A DNA stretch of 64,000 nucleotides from Streptomyces sp. NL15-2K (GTDB taxonomy: Bacteria > Actinomycetota > Actinomycetes > Streptomycetales > Streptomycetaceae): assembly GCF_030551255.1 (NCBI RefSeq), contig NZ_CP130630.1, positions 4,445,501-4,509,500 on the forward strand, read 5' to 3'. Made by a program: the position numbers and the translations under genes. Shown piece after piece: positions 25,601 through 34,060 of the stretch. How positions within the stretch are numbered: position 1 is the stretch's first letter; each line of letters starts with the position of its first letter. The notes beneath the pieces are model-generated. The model worked only from the letters and a program-made list of their open reading frames with translations, ran no database searches and was not told where the DNA came from.

Positions 25601-27583
25601 GGAGGGGGTGGGTGTCTGGGTGTCATGCCCCGCCGGACGCTTTACCGCCCCGGCGGGGGTGGTGGCGGGGACCGTAGGCACTGCGGGCATACGGCGGGAA
25701 GTCTTCGACCGGCGGGCCGGTGTGGGGCGGGCTTTGCCCGGGGTGGCCTTCGGTCCGGCCGGCCGGGTGGGGCGGGCTTGCGCGTGGCAGGCACGGCGCA
25801 TGCGGCGGGTGGTCTTCTTCGGTCGGCGTACCACGGTGACAGGGCCGTCGACAGTGGTGCGGACGGTGCGGGTACCGGTGGCGTGGTCGGTGGTGGTGTG
25901 GGCCTGGGCGAGCAGGCCGCGGGAGACGATGCGGCGTGCGGCGGCGTGGTCGCGGTTGAGGGACAGGCCGCAGCCGGTGCAGTGGGCCCATTTCCAGCCG
26001 CGCTCGCCGAGCCGGTCGGGGGCCGGATGGTGGCCGAGCGCTGCCAGGCACCGCGGGCACAGGGCGGAGGTGCCGCGCGCGGGAACCGTGACGACGGTGA
26101 GGTCTCTCTTGGCGGCCAGGTGCCGGATCGCTTCGGTGAGAGTGCCGCGGACCTGCCCGGACAGCCGGGCATTGCCCCGGCGCCTGCCGCGGGTTTCCAG
26201 GGTGGCCAGGTCTTCGAGGTAGATCACGGACGCGCCGAGCGCGGCTGCCTGGTCGACGGCCCAGCGGGCGGCCGACCACGCCAGCGCGTCATTGAGGTGG
26301 CGGATGCGGGCGCATACCCGCTCATGCTCGCGCTCCAGCACCGCCGCACGGTCAAGGAGCTCGCCCCAGGCGCGGTGCGGCGCGCCGAGCCCGGCCGCGA
26401 GCGCCCGGTAGTGGTCGCGTTTGACCGCCAGGTGTTCGCGGTGGGTGCGCAGCCGGTGCAGTTTGGCACTGATCGCGGTGGCGTCGTAGACCAGGGGACG
26501 GCCGTCGGTGAGTACCCGTGCCGTGGTGCCACGCCCCGTCAGGCGGCCCACCGCGCCGGTCAGCAGGGTGTTCACCCCCCAGTCGAAACCGACCGCCACG
26601 GTGTGTCCGGTGGCTTTGGAGGTGGCCACCGGCCTTGAGTGCGGCAGATCCACCGCGATACGCCCGCCGGGGGTGGGGCGCAGGGTCGGGGCGTGCAGGA
26701 GCGCGTCGGCCTCGACGGTGGCGGGCAGGCGCAGGTCGATGACGTGCCAGGCCCAGTCGCGGCGGGAGACGGGTGCGGCGCACAGCGGGAGTTTCACCCG
26801 CAGCCGCGCCCGCCCAGGGTCCACGCGCTCCAGGGTGGTCTGCTGGCGGTCCATCGCCGCCAGCAGCACCAAGGCGGCCACCGCCGGGGGTTCCTCCAAC
26901 TCGCACAGGCCTGCGGGCAGGCGCCCGTCATGGGCGCGGGCGAAGTCGCGGATCTGCCGGGTCCGGTTACGGATCTCAGCCGCACTCGTCCCGGCGGGCA
27001 GCACCTTGCGCAGGGCCGTCCACTCCGCCTGGGTACGCCGGGAAGGATCGGCGGGCCACGTCGCCAGCAGCGCCCCGGCCACGGCCCGGCGATGCAGGGC
27101 CAGGCGCAGCGTGCGGGCGGCCTGCTCCTCACCGGCCCGCCGCACCCGGTCCGGCACATACACCGTCACGGTCCCGCCCGCCCCGGCACACTCAGCAGAA
27201 GCAGAAGCAGAAGCAGAAGCCGGGCCGGGAGTGTTCCATCCCAGGCGGCGCAGGGCCATCCAGCCCTTGGACGGCAGCACCTCGCCCCGCTCGTCCACCC
27301 CAGGGGCCAGCACCTCCAGCGACGTCTCGTCCCACCGGGCCGCGACCAGCCGGGCGGTGAGGTCCCGGCACAAGACGGCCAGGAAACCCACCCGTTCGTA
27401 CAGCACCCGCTGCCCGACCCTGTGCCCGCCGTCTTCGACGACGGCCCGGAAGGCGGTACACGTCGCCGTCGCCGTCAACCTAGCCACGGCCGTCCCCAGC
27501 CCGCACAGCATCGGTTTCGGGAGCAGGCAGGCGACCTGGACCTGGGATGCCGGTACCGCAGGGAGGACCATCGATTCGCTCAT
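25379..27583 (-). CDS. tnpB: TnpB, RNA-guided nuclease of an IS607-type element
   Basis: A 734-residue protein from ATG 27583. The RuvC-like triad is complete: D334 (FDWGVNTLL), E457 (YLEDLATLE) and D545 (LNRDHAAARR). A zinc ribbon (CPRC and CTGC) lies between E457 and D545. TnpB proteins use an omega RNA made from the 3' end of the element to cut DNA next to a short motif, which helps the element to persist. This one is long. After D545 there are about 190 Pro/Arg/Thr-rich residues, which probably reflect the structured RNA encoded there. A GCAGAA repeat near 27193-27220 encodes an Ala-Ser tract. Confidence 0.85.
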   Translation of the reverse strand: MSESMVLPAVPASQVQVACLLPKPMLCGLGTAVARLTATATCTAFRAVVEDGGHRVGQRVLYERVGFLAVLCRDLTARLVAARWDETSLEVLAPGVDERGEVLPSKGWMALRRLGWNTPGPASASASASAECAGAGGTVTVYVPDRVRRAGEEQAARTLRLALHRRAVAGALLATWPADPSRRTQAEWTALRKVLPAGTSAAEIRNRTRQIRDFARAHDGRLPAGLCELEEPPAVAALVLLAAMDRQQTTLERVDPGRARLRVKLPLCAAPVSRRDWAWHVIDLRLPATVEADALLHAPTLRPTPGGRIAVDLPHSRPVATSKATGHTVAVGFDWGVNTLLTGAVGRLTGRGTTARVLTDGRPLVYDATAISAKLHRLRTHREHLAVKRDHYRALAAGLGAPHRAWGELLDRAAVLEREHERVCARIRHLNDALAWSAARWAVDQAAALGASVIYLEDLATLETRGRRRGNARLSGQVRGTLTEAIRHLAAKRDLTVVTVPARGTSALCPRCLAALGHHPAPDRLGERGWKWAHCTGCGLSLNRDHAAARRIVSRGLLAQAHTTTDHATGTRTVRTTVDGPVTVVRRPKKTTRRMRRACHAQARPTRPAGPKATPGKARPTPARRSKTSRRMPAVPTVPATTPAGAVKRPAGHDTQTPTPSPGQGPGHGVPAPRRPEELLPGDGRRLSRETCRQRTRAAERTGFHHVHATEVHSLTPRFGPHRDGTRPRRARKA

Positions 27584-28172
27584 CGGCCTCGGCCAGCAGC
27601 CGCCGCCGCGCCTCGCGCGAGCGCAGCCCGTACATCCGTCCGGCGAAGGTGGCCACCAGAGACATGAAATCGTCCAGCAGCTCTTCCATCCCCCCGGCCG
27701 CGCCCTTGGCATGCAGGACCTCGACCGCCACCCCGCGATGAGCCAGCACCTCGATCAGCCAAGCCGCACCGAACCGGGCCAGACGGTCACGATGAGTGAC
27801 CCGTACATGGGTGAACTCCCCCGCCACGGCCCGCTTCAGTAACCGGTCAAGACCCGGACGCGACTCCCGCAGCCCCGAGGCCCGGTCCCGGAACACCGCG
27901 ACCACCACACCCGAAGCCGAAGCCCGCAACTCCGCCTCCTGAGCAGCCAGCGACGACTCCTGCCCGCTGGTGCCCGAAACCCGCACATACAGCGCCTCAC
28001 GCCGCTCAGCCGACGCCGTACTCCCCGTCAACGCGTCCAACGCCTCGGTGGAGAAACGCCGTTCCCGGCCCACCCACACCACCGCGACCTTGCCCTCGTT
28101 CGCCCATAGCCGCAGTGTCCCCGGGTGCACACCCACCCTGCGCGCGGCCACCGCCAAACGAAGAAGCTCCAT
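27480..28172 (-). CDS. tnpA: TnpA, IS607-family serine recombinase
   Basis: A 230-residue transposase. Residues 1-50 form a MerR-like helix-turn-helix (VHPGTLRLWANEGKV, then a strand and wing). The catalytic serine-recombinase domain follows, with the nucleophile S66 in YVRVSGTSGQESSL and a conserved Arg-containing block (VTHRDRLARFG). The C-terminal tail is Arg-rich. ATG 28172 gives the expected N-terminus; the frame stays open upstream without a better start. It overlaps tnpB by 104 bp. IS607 TnpA moves the element without target duplication and with little target specificity. Confidence 0.9.
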   Translation of the reverse strand: MELLRLAVAARRVGVHPGTLRLWANEGKVAVVWVGRERRFSTEALDALTGSTASAERREALYVRVSGTSGQESSLAAQEAELRASASGVVVAVFRDRASGLRESRPGLDRLLKRAVAGEFTHVRVTHRDRLARFGAAWLIEVLAHRGVAVEVLHAKGAAGGMEELLDDFMSLVATFAGRMYGLRSREARRRLLAEADERIDGPPCGTGIPGPGRLPAPETDAVRAGDGRG

Positions 28173-28290
28173 GACCACGGACCCTACGGCCGCCTCACCA
28201 CCGGACAGCGCAAACCAGCGTGAACCCCGCACAATCGCATGACAGACCACCGGATTACCTACAGATCCACACCGATCCTGCTATGCAGCA

Positions 28291-28683
28291 TCAACCAGGA
28301 TCCATAAGCGAAGCACGCAACAGTTGAAGACCCTCGATCTCCTGCTCGGCCTCGCGCAGGATTCCGTTGATCTCCGCCTTGGCGGCATGAAACGCCTCTT
28401 CGCCGGCGCTGCCGTCCTGGGAGATCCGCTCGGCCTCATGCAGATGGGCCGCCCGCCTCGGATCCCGCTCGATCGCCACGAATACGCCCCAGCGTTTCAG
28501 GAAGATCTGGAGCGGAGCCGTGCTCCCGGTGTGACTGGCCTGGTCGAATGCCCGCCCGGCTTCCAGGTCGAACTGCGGGAGATTCACCAGGCTCAGCCGC
28601 TTCACGGCCTCGCGCAACGCATCCCTGGTCAACGGGGGCATCGGGATGATCGGCCCGTCGTGATGCACCGGCTGTGCGCTCAT
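28291..28683 (-). CDS. DUF6247-like hypothetical protein
   Basis: A 130-residue protein of unknown function that resembles short actinobacterial proteins annotated as DUF6247. It starts MSAQPVHHDGPIIPMPPL and is mostly helical, with a FLKRWGVFVAIERDP centre. The last 35 residues look like an amphipathic helix. It starts 89 bp downstream of the ATPase-fold protein gene, in the same direction, so the two may be co-transcribed. The C-terminus lies about 120 bp from the tnpA start. Confidence 0.6.
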   Translation of the reverse strand: MSAQPVHHDGPIIPMPPLTRDALREAVKRLSLVNLPQFDLEAGRAFDQASHTGSTAPLQIFLKRWGVFVAIERDPRRAAHLHEAERISQDGSAGEEAFHAAKAEINGILREAEQEIEGLQLLRASLMDPG

Positions 28684-28772
28684 CCCTCGTTCCCCTCTCT
28701 CCCGCCGGTCAGGCCCAGCAGGCCCGCACTCATCATCTGCCGGCGTAGCCGTGCCCGTGCACGACCGGACGG

Positions 28773-29192
28773 TCATCGGCCGACCCCGGACGGGCCGGGT
28801 GCCCCGAGCTCGAACCAGACACCCTTCCCGCCCTCGCCTCTGCGCCCAGTCCGCCACCCACCACGCTCGGCTCCCCAGCGGCCCTCGGTCAGCGCGTCGA
28901 GGATCCACAACCCTCGCCCGCTCTCGGGGTCGTACCCCTCCCTCATGGCGGGCTGGGTCACGTCCCCGTCGAAGACCGTCGCGCGGATGCCGACCGGGTT
29001 GGTGACGAGGAGGAGCCCGGCGCCGGTTCCGGCCGCATGGACGCACGAGTTGGTGACCAACTCCGAGACGCAGAGCGCCGCGTCGTCGACGATGGCGCCG
29101 AGTTGCTGCGCCTGCAGTACGGAGGTGACGAAGTCGCGGGCGATGCGGGGCGAAGTGGCGTGGGATGGGATGCGGAGGCTGTATTCGGGCAT
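28773..29192 (-). CDS. Anti-sigma-factor-type ATP-binding protein (HATPase_c_2)
   Basis: A 139-residue GHKL ATPase-fold protein like the many small SpoIIAB/RsbW-type proteins of Streptomyces. The N-box is in LCVSELVTNSCVHA, and the D/G boxes are SGRGLWILDALTEGRWG. These kinases or nucleotide switches usually bind sigma factors or anti-anti-sigma proteins. It is divergent from the XRE regulator at 29377, a pairing very common in streptomycetes. The partner is not identifiable here. Confidence 0.82.
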   Translation of the reverse strand: MPEYSLRIPSHATSPRIARDFVTSVLQAQQLGAIVDDAALCVSELVTNSCVHAAGTGAGLLLVTNPVGIRATVFDGDVTQPAMREGYDPESGRGLWILDALTEGRWGAERGGWRTGRRGEGGKGVWFELGAPGPSGVGR

Positions 29193-29376
29193 GGGGGGTC
29201 AGCTCCAAGTTGCCATGGATACAGGGGAATTGAGGCAGGCGGAAGCCGTACGCAACGGAGGGTGCCGTCTGCATCACTGACAGTAGGGCGTAAGGTGGTG
29301 ACGGCACAACCTGATGCCGGAAACTGGCCGTTCGGCACGGCATACTCATCAGCAAGCGACCAGGAAGTGAGCACGG

Positions 29377-30228
29377 ATGCCGCCGAGGAGCAATCCCACC
29401 CTCCGACAGGAGCGGCTGGGGACCGAACTGCGCAAGATGCGTGAGCGAGCGGGCATCACGGCCCGTGCCGCCGCCGCACTGCTCGGCTCAAACCCCGTAC
29501 AGCAGAGTGCCGTTGAGGCGGGCCGCAGCGGGATCAGCGAGGACCGCATCCGGCGCCTCGCGGCACACTGTGCTTGTGACGACTCCGCATACGTCGACGC
29601 ACTGGTCGCCATGGCAACCGAGCGGGTCAAGGGCTGGTGGGAAGAGTTCCGCGGAATCGTCGCACCCTCGGGGCTCGACCTCGCGGACCACGAACAGCAC
29701 GCCACGCGGATCCAGACCTTTGAAATGGCGCACATCCCGGGCCTGTTGCAGACCGAGGACCACATGCGGGCCGCATTCGGCTACGCAACGCCGAACTGGC
29801 CACGCAAGGAGCAGGACGCGCACGTGGCGTTCCGGTCGCGACGCCAGCAGATCCTCTCGGAGGAGCACGCAACGCCGTACGAGGCCGTGATCCATGAAGC
29901 AGCCCTCCGTCTCCGCGTCGGCGGACGCAAGGCAGCCCGAAGCCAGTTGGAACACATCCTCGACCGCTCCGAACTGGACCACGTGAGCGTCCGCGTTGTC
30001 CCCTTCGACAGTGAGGACTTCGCCGGCGCCGGGTACTCCATGCTCTATCTGCACGGCCCCGTCCCGCCGCTCGACACTGTGCAGATCGACACGGGTCACG
30101 GCGGAACCTTCATCGACGCCGAGTCCCGGCTGAAGCAGTACCGGCAACGCTACGACCGCGTTTCAACCTCAGCCCTGCCCCAGACCGCTTCCCGGGACCT
30201 GATCACCCGCATCGTCCGTGAGCTGTGA
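29377..30228 (+). CDS. XRE-family regulator with DUF5753 sensor domain
   Basis: A 283-residue protein. Residues about 10-65 are a helix-turn-helix (LRKMRERAGITARAAAALLG, then QSAVEAGRSGIS) and the remainder is the DUF5753 domain, marked by FEMAHIPGLLQTEDHMRA, LRLRVGG and VRVVPF. Such proteins act as regulators together with DUF397 proteins, one of which follows immediately (overlapping or 11 bp later). Its stop TGA overlaps an alternative GTG for the next gene. Effectors are unknown. Confidence 0.88.
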   Translation: MPPRSNPTLRQERLGTELRKMRERAGITARAAAALLGSNPVQQSAVEAGRSGISEDRIRRLAAHCACDDSAYVDALVAMATERVKGWWEEFRGIVAPSGLDLADHEQHATRIQTFEMAHIPGLLQTEDHMRAAFGYATPNWPRKEQDAHVAFRSRRQQILSEEHATPYEAVIHEAALRLRVGGRKAARSQLEHILDRSELDHVSVRVVPFDSEDFAGAGYSMLYLHGPVPPLDTVQIDTGHGGTFIDAESRLKQYRQRYDRVSTSALPQTASRDLITRIVREL

Positions 30229-30239
30229 AAGGCGCTTCC

Positions 30240-30446
30240 ATGTCCCCGGACCTCACCTGGCAAAAGTCCTCCTTCTCCGGCGGCGGAGACGGCGACAACT
30301 GCGTCGAACTGGCCCTCCCCACCCCGTCCCCCACCTCCATACACCTCCGCGAAAGCGACACCCCCACCACCGTCCTCACCACCAACCGCACCGCCCTCCA
30401 CGCCCTCTTGGCCGCCCTCAAGAACGGCAACGACCTCCCCGGATGA
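30240..30446 (+). CDS. DUF397 domain protein
   Basis: A 68-residue protein with the DUF397 signature: LTWQKSSFSGG near the N-terminus, DNCVELA, then an IHLRESD stretch and VLTTNRTALHALLAAL. DUF397 proteins typically sit next to XRE/DUF5753 regulators and may modulate them. The start is ATG 30240; a GTG at 30225 would overlap the regulator stop. Its stop overlaps the ATG of the next gene (ATGA), so translation is probably coupled. Confidence 0.88.
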   Translation: MSPDLTWQKSSFSGGGDGDNCVELALPTPSPTSIHLRESDTPTTVLTTNRTALHALLAALKNGNDLPG

Positions 30447-31390
30447 GCGCCCCCTCCCGAAGGAACCGCGCCCTCGGCGCCGTCATCGGCTCCGCCGTAG
30501 GCGACGCCCTGGGCGCGCCCTTCGAGTTCGGCCCCGAAGGCGCGTTCTCCGCCCGCTTCCCCAAGCCGGGCCACGGCGGTGAGATGTGCGGGGGCGGCGG
30601 TTGGGAGCCGGGCGAGGCGACCGACGACACGCAGATGGCCGTACTCGTCGGGGAGTCGCTGCTGGAGTGCGGCGGACTCGAACTCCCGGACATCTTCCGA
30701 CGGTTCCAGCGGTGGGCGGCCGCCGAGCCCAAGGACATCGGCCTCCAGACCGAGGCCGTACTGAGCAGCGGTGACCCGTGGAACACGGCAGCGGTCCTGC
30801 ACTTCCAGGTCAGTCAACGGGCGGCGGGGAACGGGGCCTTGATGCGGGCGTCCCCCTCCGCCGTCTTCTTCGCGAACCGCGGGCAGGACGCCACGATGGA
30901 CGCCGCCCGCCGCCTCGCCGCCCTCACCCACGGCGACCGGGCCGCGTGGGAAGGCACGGCGGTCTTCCACGAGTTGATACGGCTCGCGCTGGACGGTGAC
31001 GACCCGCTCGACGCAATCGCCGACACGCTCACCGCCGTACATCCAGAACACCGGGACCGGTACGCCGTAGTCCTCGCCCCCGACTGGCACCCGGACCTGG
31101 CAACGGAGTTCAACGGCGCGGTCTGGCCCTGCCTCGGCTCCGCCGTCTGGGCCCTGCGTACGACCTCCTCGTACGAGGACGCCGTACGCGCCGCCATCGA
31201 CCTCGGCGGCGACACGGACACCGTGGCGGCCGTGACGGGCGGGCTCGCCGGCGCCGTGCACGGGATCACCGCGGTCCCCGAACGCTGGACCACGCCGCTG
31301 CATGTACCGCTGCCGGGGTTCGACGGGCGGATTCTGGACGCGGAGGAACTCTCCGCACTCGCCCGCAAGCTGCATGCCGACGAGGGCTAG
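30443..31390 (+). CDS. ADP-ribosylglycohydrolase family protein
   Basis: A 315-residue ADP-ribosyl hydrolase, an enzyme class that removes ADP-ribose from modified proteins (DraG/ARH type). Metal-binding motifs are visible: GSAVGDALGAPFEF near the start, ATDDTQMAVL, and LGGDTDTVAAVTGGLAGA near the C-terminus. The ATG overlaps the DUF397 stop by 4 bp. Operon position with an XRE/DUF397 pair suggests that the hydrolase is conditionally expressed. No ADP-ribosyltransferase gene is visible beside it, so the substrate is unknown. Confidence 0.9.
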   Translation: MSAPSRRNRALGAVIGSAVGDALGAPFEFGPEGAFSARFPKPGHGGEMCGGGGWEPGEATDDTQMAVLVGESLLECGGLELPDIFRRFQRWAAAEPKDIGLQTEAVLSSGDPWNTAAVLHFQVSQRAAGNGALMRASPSAVFFANRGQDATMDAARRLAALTHGDRAAWEGTAVFHELIRLALDGDDPLDAIADTLTAVHPEHRDRYAVVLAPDWHPDLATEFNGAVWPCLGSAVWALRTTSSYEDAVRAAIDLGGDTDTVAAVTGGLAGAVHGITAVPERWTTPLHVPLPGFDGRILDAEELSALARKLHADEG

Positions 31391-31396
31391 GACGAG

Positions 31397-32254
31397 TCAC
31401 TGACCGACCTGAGCTGCCAGGTGGCGGGAGACGAAGTCGCGCCAGAGGGTGATGACAACGGGCTTTGTCTCGGCGTGGGGACCGGTGTAGCCGACCAGTT
31501 GCTTGTCCTGTGACCCGAGTGCGTCGAAGAGGGCCAGCTGACCGTCCCTGGGGAAGATCTCGTCGTGCCATTGGACGTGGAACAGGGCTGGGGCAGTGAT
31601 CCGGCGGGCGTCCCTCGCCATGCGTTCCGGCGCTTCCATGCCTCTGTGCAGGGCCGGTCCTTGCCGGAGGCCGAACTTGCCGAGGACGACACAGCGGAGT
31701 TGGTCGCCCAGGGCGGCAGCCAAGGGGATACCGAACCGAGTCCCCATGGACATGCCCAGGTAGGCGAGATGGTCAGTGTCCGCGATGCCCAACGCCCCGA
31801 GGGCATTCACAGCCGCCTGCCAGTCGTCCGCCATTCGGTCGAGGACGACGTCGATCCCCTGATCGGCCATGCGGGCCTGGTACTCCGCGACTGAGAGCGG
31901 GCTGGGGACTCGTTGGCCATGGTACGGCCCGTCGATCGCGAGTGCGGCAAGGCCGGCACGGGACGCGAACCAGCGAGCCAGACCACCGATTCGCTCACTT
32001 CTCTTGTGCCCGCTGCCCCCGTGCCCCAGCAGGACCAGAGGAGGAGGCGACGAGACAGGCGATGGCGGTAGCCAGAGCACCCCAGGAACGACACCGGCTT
32101 CTCGGACCAGACGAAACCCGCGCTCGACGGCACCGTCGTCCACGACACGGCGGTCGGTCCACTCGACCTCAGCAGGAGGACCAGCCCTTCGCGCAGCAGA
32201 GCGTTGTCCCCGGCGATCACGACTCTCATGGCGCCCTCTTGCCCGGTGGCTCAC
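31397..32254 (-). CDS. Alpha/beta hydrolase with replaced 5' end
   Basis: Up to 285 residues from GTG 32254. From about residue 30 it reads as a dienelactone-hydrolase-like esterase: PLVLLGHGGSGHKR (oxyanion region), IDGPYHGQR, the nucleophile elbow GMSMGTRFG, and the acid/His region with WHDEIFPRD and GPHAET. The sequence upstream of this does not look native. In another frame it encodes the first 24 residues of a response regulator. The hydrolase may now start from the GTG at 32143 or from 32254, or be poorly expressed. It ends 6 bp from the convergent ADP-ribosylglycohydrolase gene. Confidence 0.7.
   Translation of the reverse strand: MSHRARGRHESRDRRGQRSAARRAGPPAEVEWTDRRVVDDGAVERGFRLVREAGVVPGVLWLPPSPVSSPPPLVLLGHGGSGHKRSERIGGLARWFASRAGLAALAIDGPYHGQRVPSPLSVAEYQARMADQGIDVVLDRMADDWQAAVNALGALGIADTDHLAYLGMSMGTRFGIPLAAALGDQLRCVVLGKFGLRQGPALHRGMEAPERMARDARRITAPALFHVQWHDEIFPRDGQLALFDALGSQDKQLVGYTGPHAETKPVVITLWRDFVSRHLAAQVGQ
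32158..32229 (-). pseudogene. Fragment: N-terminus of a NarL-type response regulator
   Basis: Read from ATG 32229, the first 24 residues (MRVVIAGDNALLREGLVLLL and a few more) match the start of NarL/LuxR-type response regulators. The frame then runs into the hydrolase DNA in the wrong phase. The rest of the regulator is missing, which marks a deletion or recombination junction. Confidence 0.7.
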
Positions 32255-32877
32255 AACGCTTTGAGCGCCTCCGCGGTGGCCCGCGCCAAGGCGCCCAGAT
32301 AGCCCTTGGGGAGCTTCGGACTGCGGATCACCACCGAGCGCCAGTACAGGGGGCCCGAGATCAGGTCCAGGGCCAGTTCCGCGTCGAAGCCCGTGCGGAT
32401 CTCACCGCGCTGCTCCGCCGCCACCACGATCTTGCTGGCGACGCCGTCCTGCCCCTCCCGCAGAGCCTTCTGCATGGCCTCGGCGATGTCCGGGTTGCGG
32501 GCCGCCTCGGCCTGGAGGTCGGGGATGATCTGCGAGGCCACGGGGTGGCGCAGGGCGCGGGACGTCACCTCGTACAGCAGCCGGAGGTCGCCCTCGAGGG
32601 ATCCGGTGTCCGGGGCGGGCAGGCCCTGCACCGCGAGCGCCGAGACGACGTCGAGAACGAGGTGCAGCTTGGACCGCCAGCGGCGGTACACCGCGGTCTT
32701 GCCGACGCCCGCGCGGCGCGCGATGCCCTCGATGGACATCCGCGCATAGCCGACGGCCGCGAGCTCCTCGAAGACGGCCGCTCGGATGGCCTCCGTCACA
32801 TCCTCCCGGAGCACGGCGGCTCCGGCGGGGGCCCGGCGGCGCGGACGCGTCTGCGGCTCGTCGGCGTTGGTCGTCAT
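32251..32877 (-). CDS. TetR-family transcriptional regulator
   Basis: A 208-residue repressor. The N-terminal helix-turn-helix spans about 25-70 (VTEAIRAAVFEELAAVGYAR, then RAGVGKTAVYRRW), and the C-terminal part is an all-helical ligand and dimer domain with AEAARNPDIAEAMQ. ATG 32877 follows a short 5' region that carries four 28-bp imperfect repeats, which look like its operators. It is divergent from the TagGH exporter genes, so exporter expression may be its target and the ligand may be an envelope precursor. That link is inferred. Confidence 0.88.
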   Translation of the reverse strand: MTTNADEPQTRPRRRAPAGAAVLREDVTEAIRAAVFEELAAVGYARMSIEGIARRAGVGKTAVYRRWRSKLHLVLDVVSALAVQGLPAPDTGSLEGDLRLLYEVTSRALRHPVASQIIPDLQAEAARNPDIAEAMQKALREGQDGVASKIVVAAEQRGEIRTGFDAELALDLISGPLYWRSVVIRSPKLPKGYLGALARATAEALKAL

Positions 32878-32894
32878 GCGGACCAGCATAGGGC

Positions 32895-33037
32895 GTTGCG
32901 ACGAAACGGTCCCGTCCCGACGCCGACCGTTACGACGAGCCGGTCTCATCGCCACGCACCCGTCACGACGAAACGGTTGCGTTCCGACGTCAATTCGGCC
33001 TACGCTCGCGTTGCGACGAAACGGTCCCGTCCCGACG
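32895..33037. promoter_or_regulatory. Four 28-bp operator-like repeats between TetR and tagG-like gene
   Basis: Repeats start at 32895, 32929, 32962 and 33010. The first and last are identical, the third differs at a few bases and the second matches at 21 of 28. Each has the core CGACGAAACGGT and an imperfect palindrome GAAACG-N4-CGTTCC that is clearest in the third copy. Position and symmetry fit TetR binding sites. Confidence 0.75.
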
Positions 33038-33136
33038 TAAGAAGACGTGAAGAGAAGCGTAAGAAAACGCCGGGTGACGGACACACCAGCCGCACGAGCA
33101 CCGCACCACCCCACCCCCCGAGCGAAAGCAGCGGAT

Positions 33137-34060
33137 GTGAGCCAGGTCCTCCACACACCGCCCCCGACGACGGCGACCCCACCCGCCGACGACGACCTCA
33201 CGGCCCTCGCCGCCCGCCACGGCCTCTCCGTCAGCGGCGCCCGCCCCTCCCTGCCCGAGTACGTCCGCCAGCTGTGGGCGCGGCGCCACTTCATCTCCGC
33301 GTTCTCGACGGCCAAGCTCACCGCCCAGTACAGCCAGGCGAAGCTGGGCCAGGTCTGGCAGGTGATGACCCCGCTACTGAACGCGGCGGTCTACTACTTC
33401 ATCTTCGGTGTGCTGCTGAACACCAAGAAGGGCGTGCCGGACTACATCCCGTTCCTGGTGACGGGCGTGTTCATCTGGACGTTCACGCAGAGCTCGATCA
33501 TGGCGGGCACCCGGGCGATCTCCGGCAACCTGGGCCTCGTACGGGCCCTGCACTTCCCGCGGGCGGCGCTGCCGATCTCGTTCGCGCTGCAGCAGCTCCA
33601 GCAGCTGCTGTTCTCGATGGCCGCGCTGGTCGTGATCCTGCTCTGCTTCGGCGTGCCGGTGGCCGCGTCCTGGTTGCTGGCGATCCCGGCACTGGTGCTG
33701 CAGTTCACCTTCAACGCGGGCATCGCGATGATCATGGCGCGGCTGGGCGCGAAGACGCCGGACATCGCACAGCTGATGCCGTTCGTCCTGCGCACGTGGA
33801 TGTACGTCTCGGGCGTGATGTGGAGCATCGACCACCTGCTCAGCAAGCACAACGACCTGCCGTCCTGGGTCGCCCCCGCCCTCCAGGCCAACCCGGCCGC
33901 CGTCTACATCGACCTGATGCGCTTCGCGCTGATCGACAGCTTCCATCACAGCCAGCTGCCGCAGCACGTGTGGCTGACCGCGACGGGCTGGGCCCTGCTC
34001 GCCGGAGTCGGCGGCTTCATCTACTTCTGGAAGGCTGAGGAGACGTACGGCCGTGGCTGA
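33137..34060 (+). CDS. ABC-2 type polysaccharide/teichoic acid export permease (TagG-like)
   Basis: About 307 residues from GTG 33137; upstream GTG 33047 is in frame but would fall near the operator repeats. A hydrophilic N-terminus precedes YSQAKLGQVWQVMTPLLNAAVYYFIFGVLL, the membrane entry typical of TagG/RfbA-type exporters, and six membrane segments follow. It pairs with the ATP-binding protein encoded next, overlapping by 8 bp. The pair would flip a lipid-linked glycopolymer, probably made by the GT2-TagF proteins, to the outer face. Confidence 0.88.
   Translation: MSQVLHTPPPTTATPPADDDLTALAARHGLSVSGARPSLPEYVRQLWARRHFISAFSTAKLTAQYSQAKLGQVWQVMTPLLNAAVYYFIFGVLLNTKKGVPDYIPFLVTGVFIWTFTQSSIMAGTRAISGNLGLVRALHFPRAALPISFALQQLQQLLFSMAALVVILLCFGVPVAASWLLAIPALVLQFTFNAGIAMIMARLGAKTPDIAQLMPFVLRTWMYVSGVMWSIDHLLSKHNDLPSWVAPALQANPAAVYIDLMRFALIDSFHHSQLPQHVWLTATGWALLAGVGGFIYFWKAEETYGRG

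Larger units (their letters stand above)
25340..28260 (-). mobile_element. IS607-type element (ends not defined)
   Basis: A tnpA serine recombinase and a tnpB RNA-guided nuclease gene overlap by 104 bp on the minus strand, the standard IS607 order. IS607 elements lack terminal inverted repeats, so the limits given are only the neighbouring gene boundaries: after the toxin start on one side, before the DUF6247-like gene on the other. Confidence 0.75.

Noticed and set aside
24404..32250. An integrative element or prophage
   Set aside because: No integrase, attachment repeats, tRNA or phage structural genes were seen.
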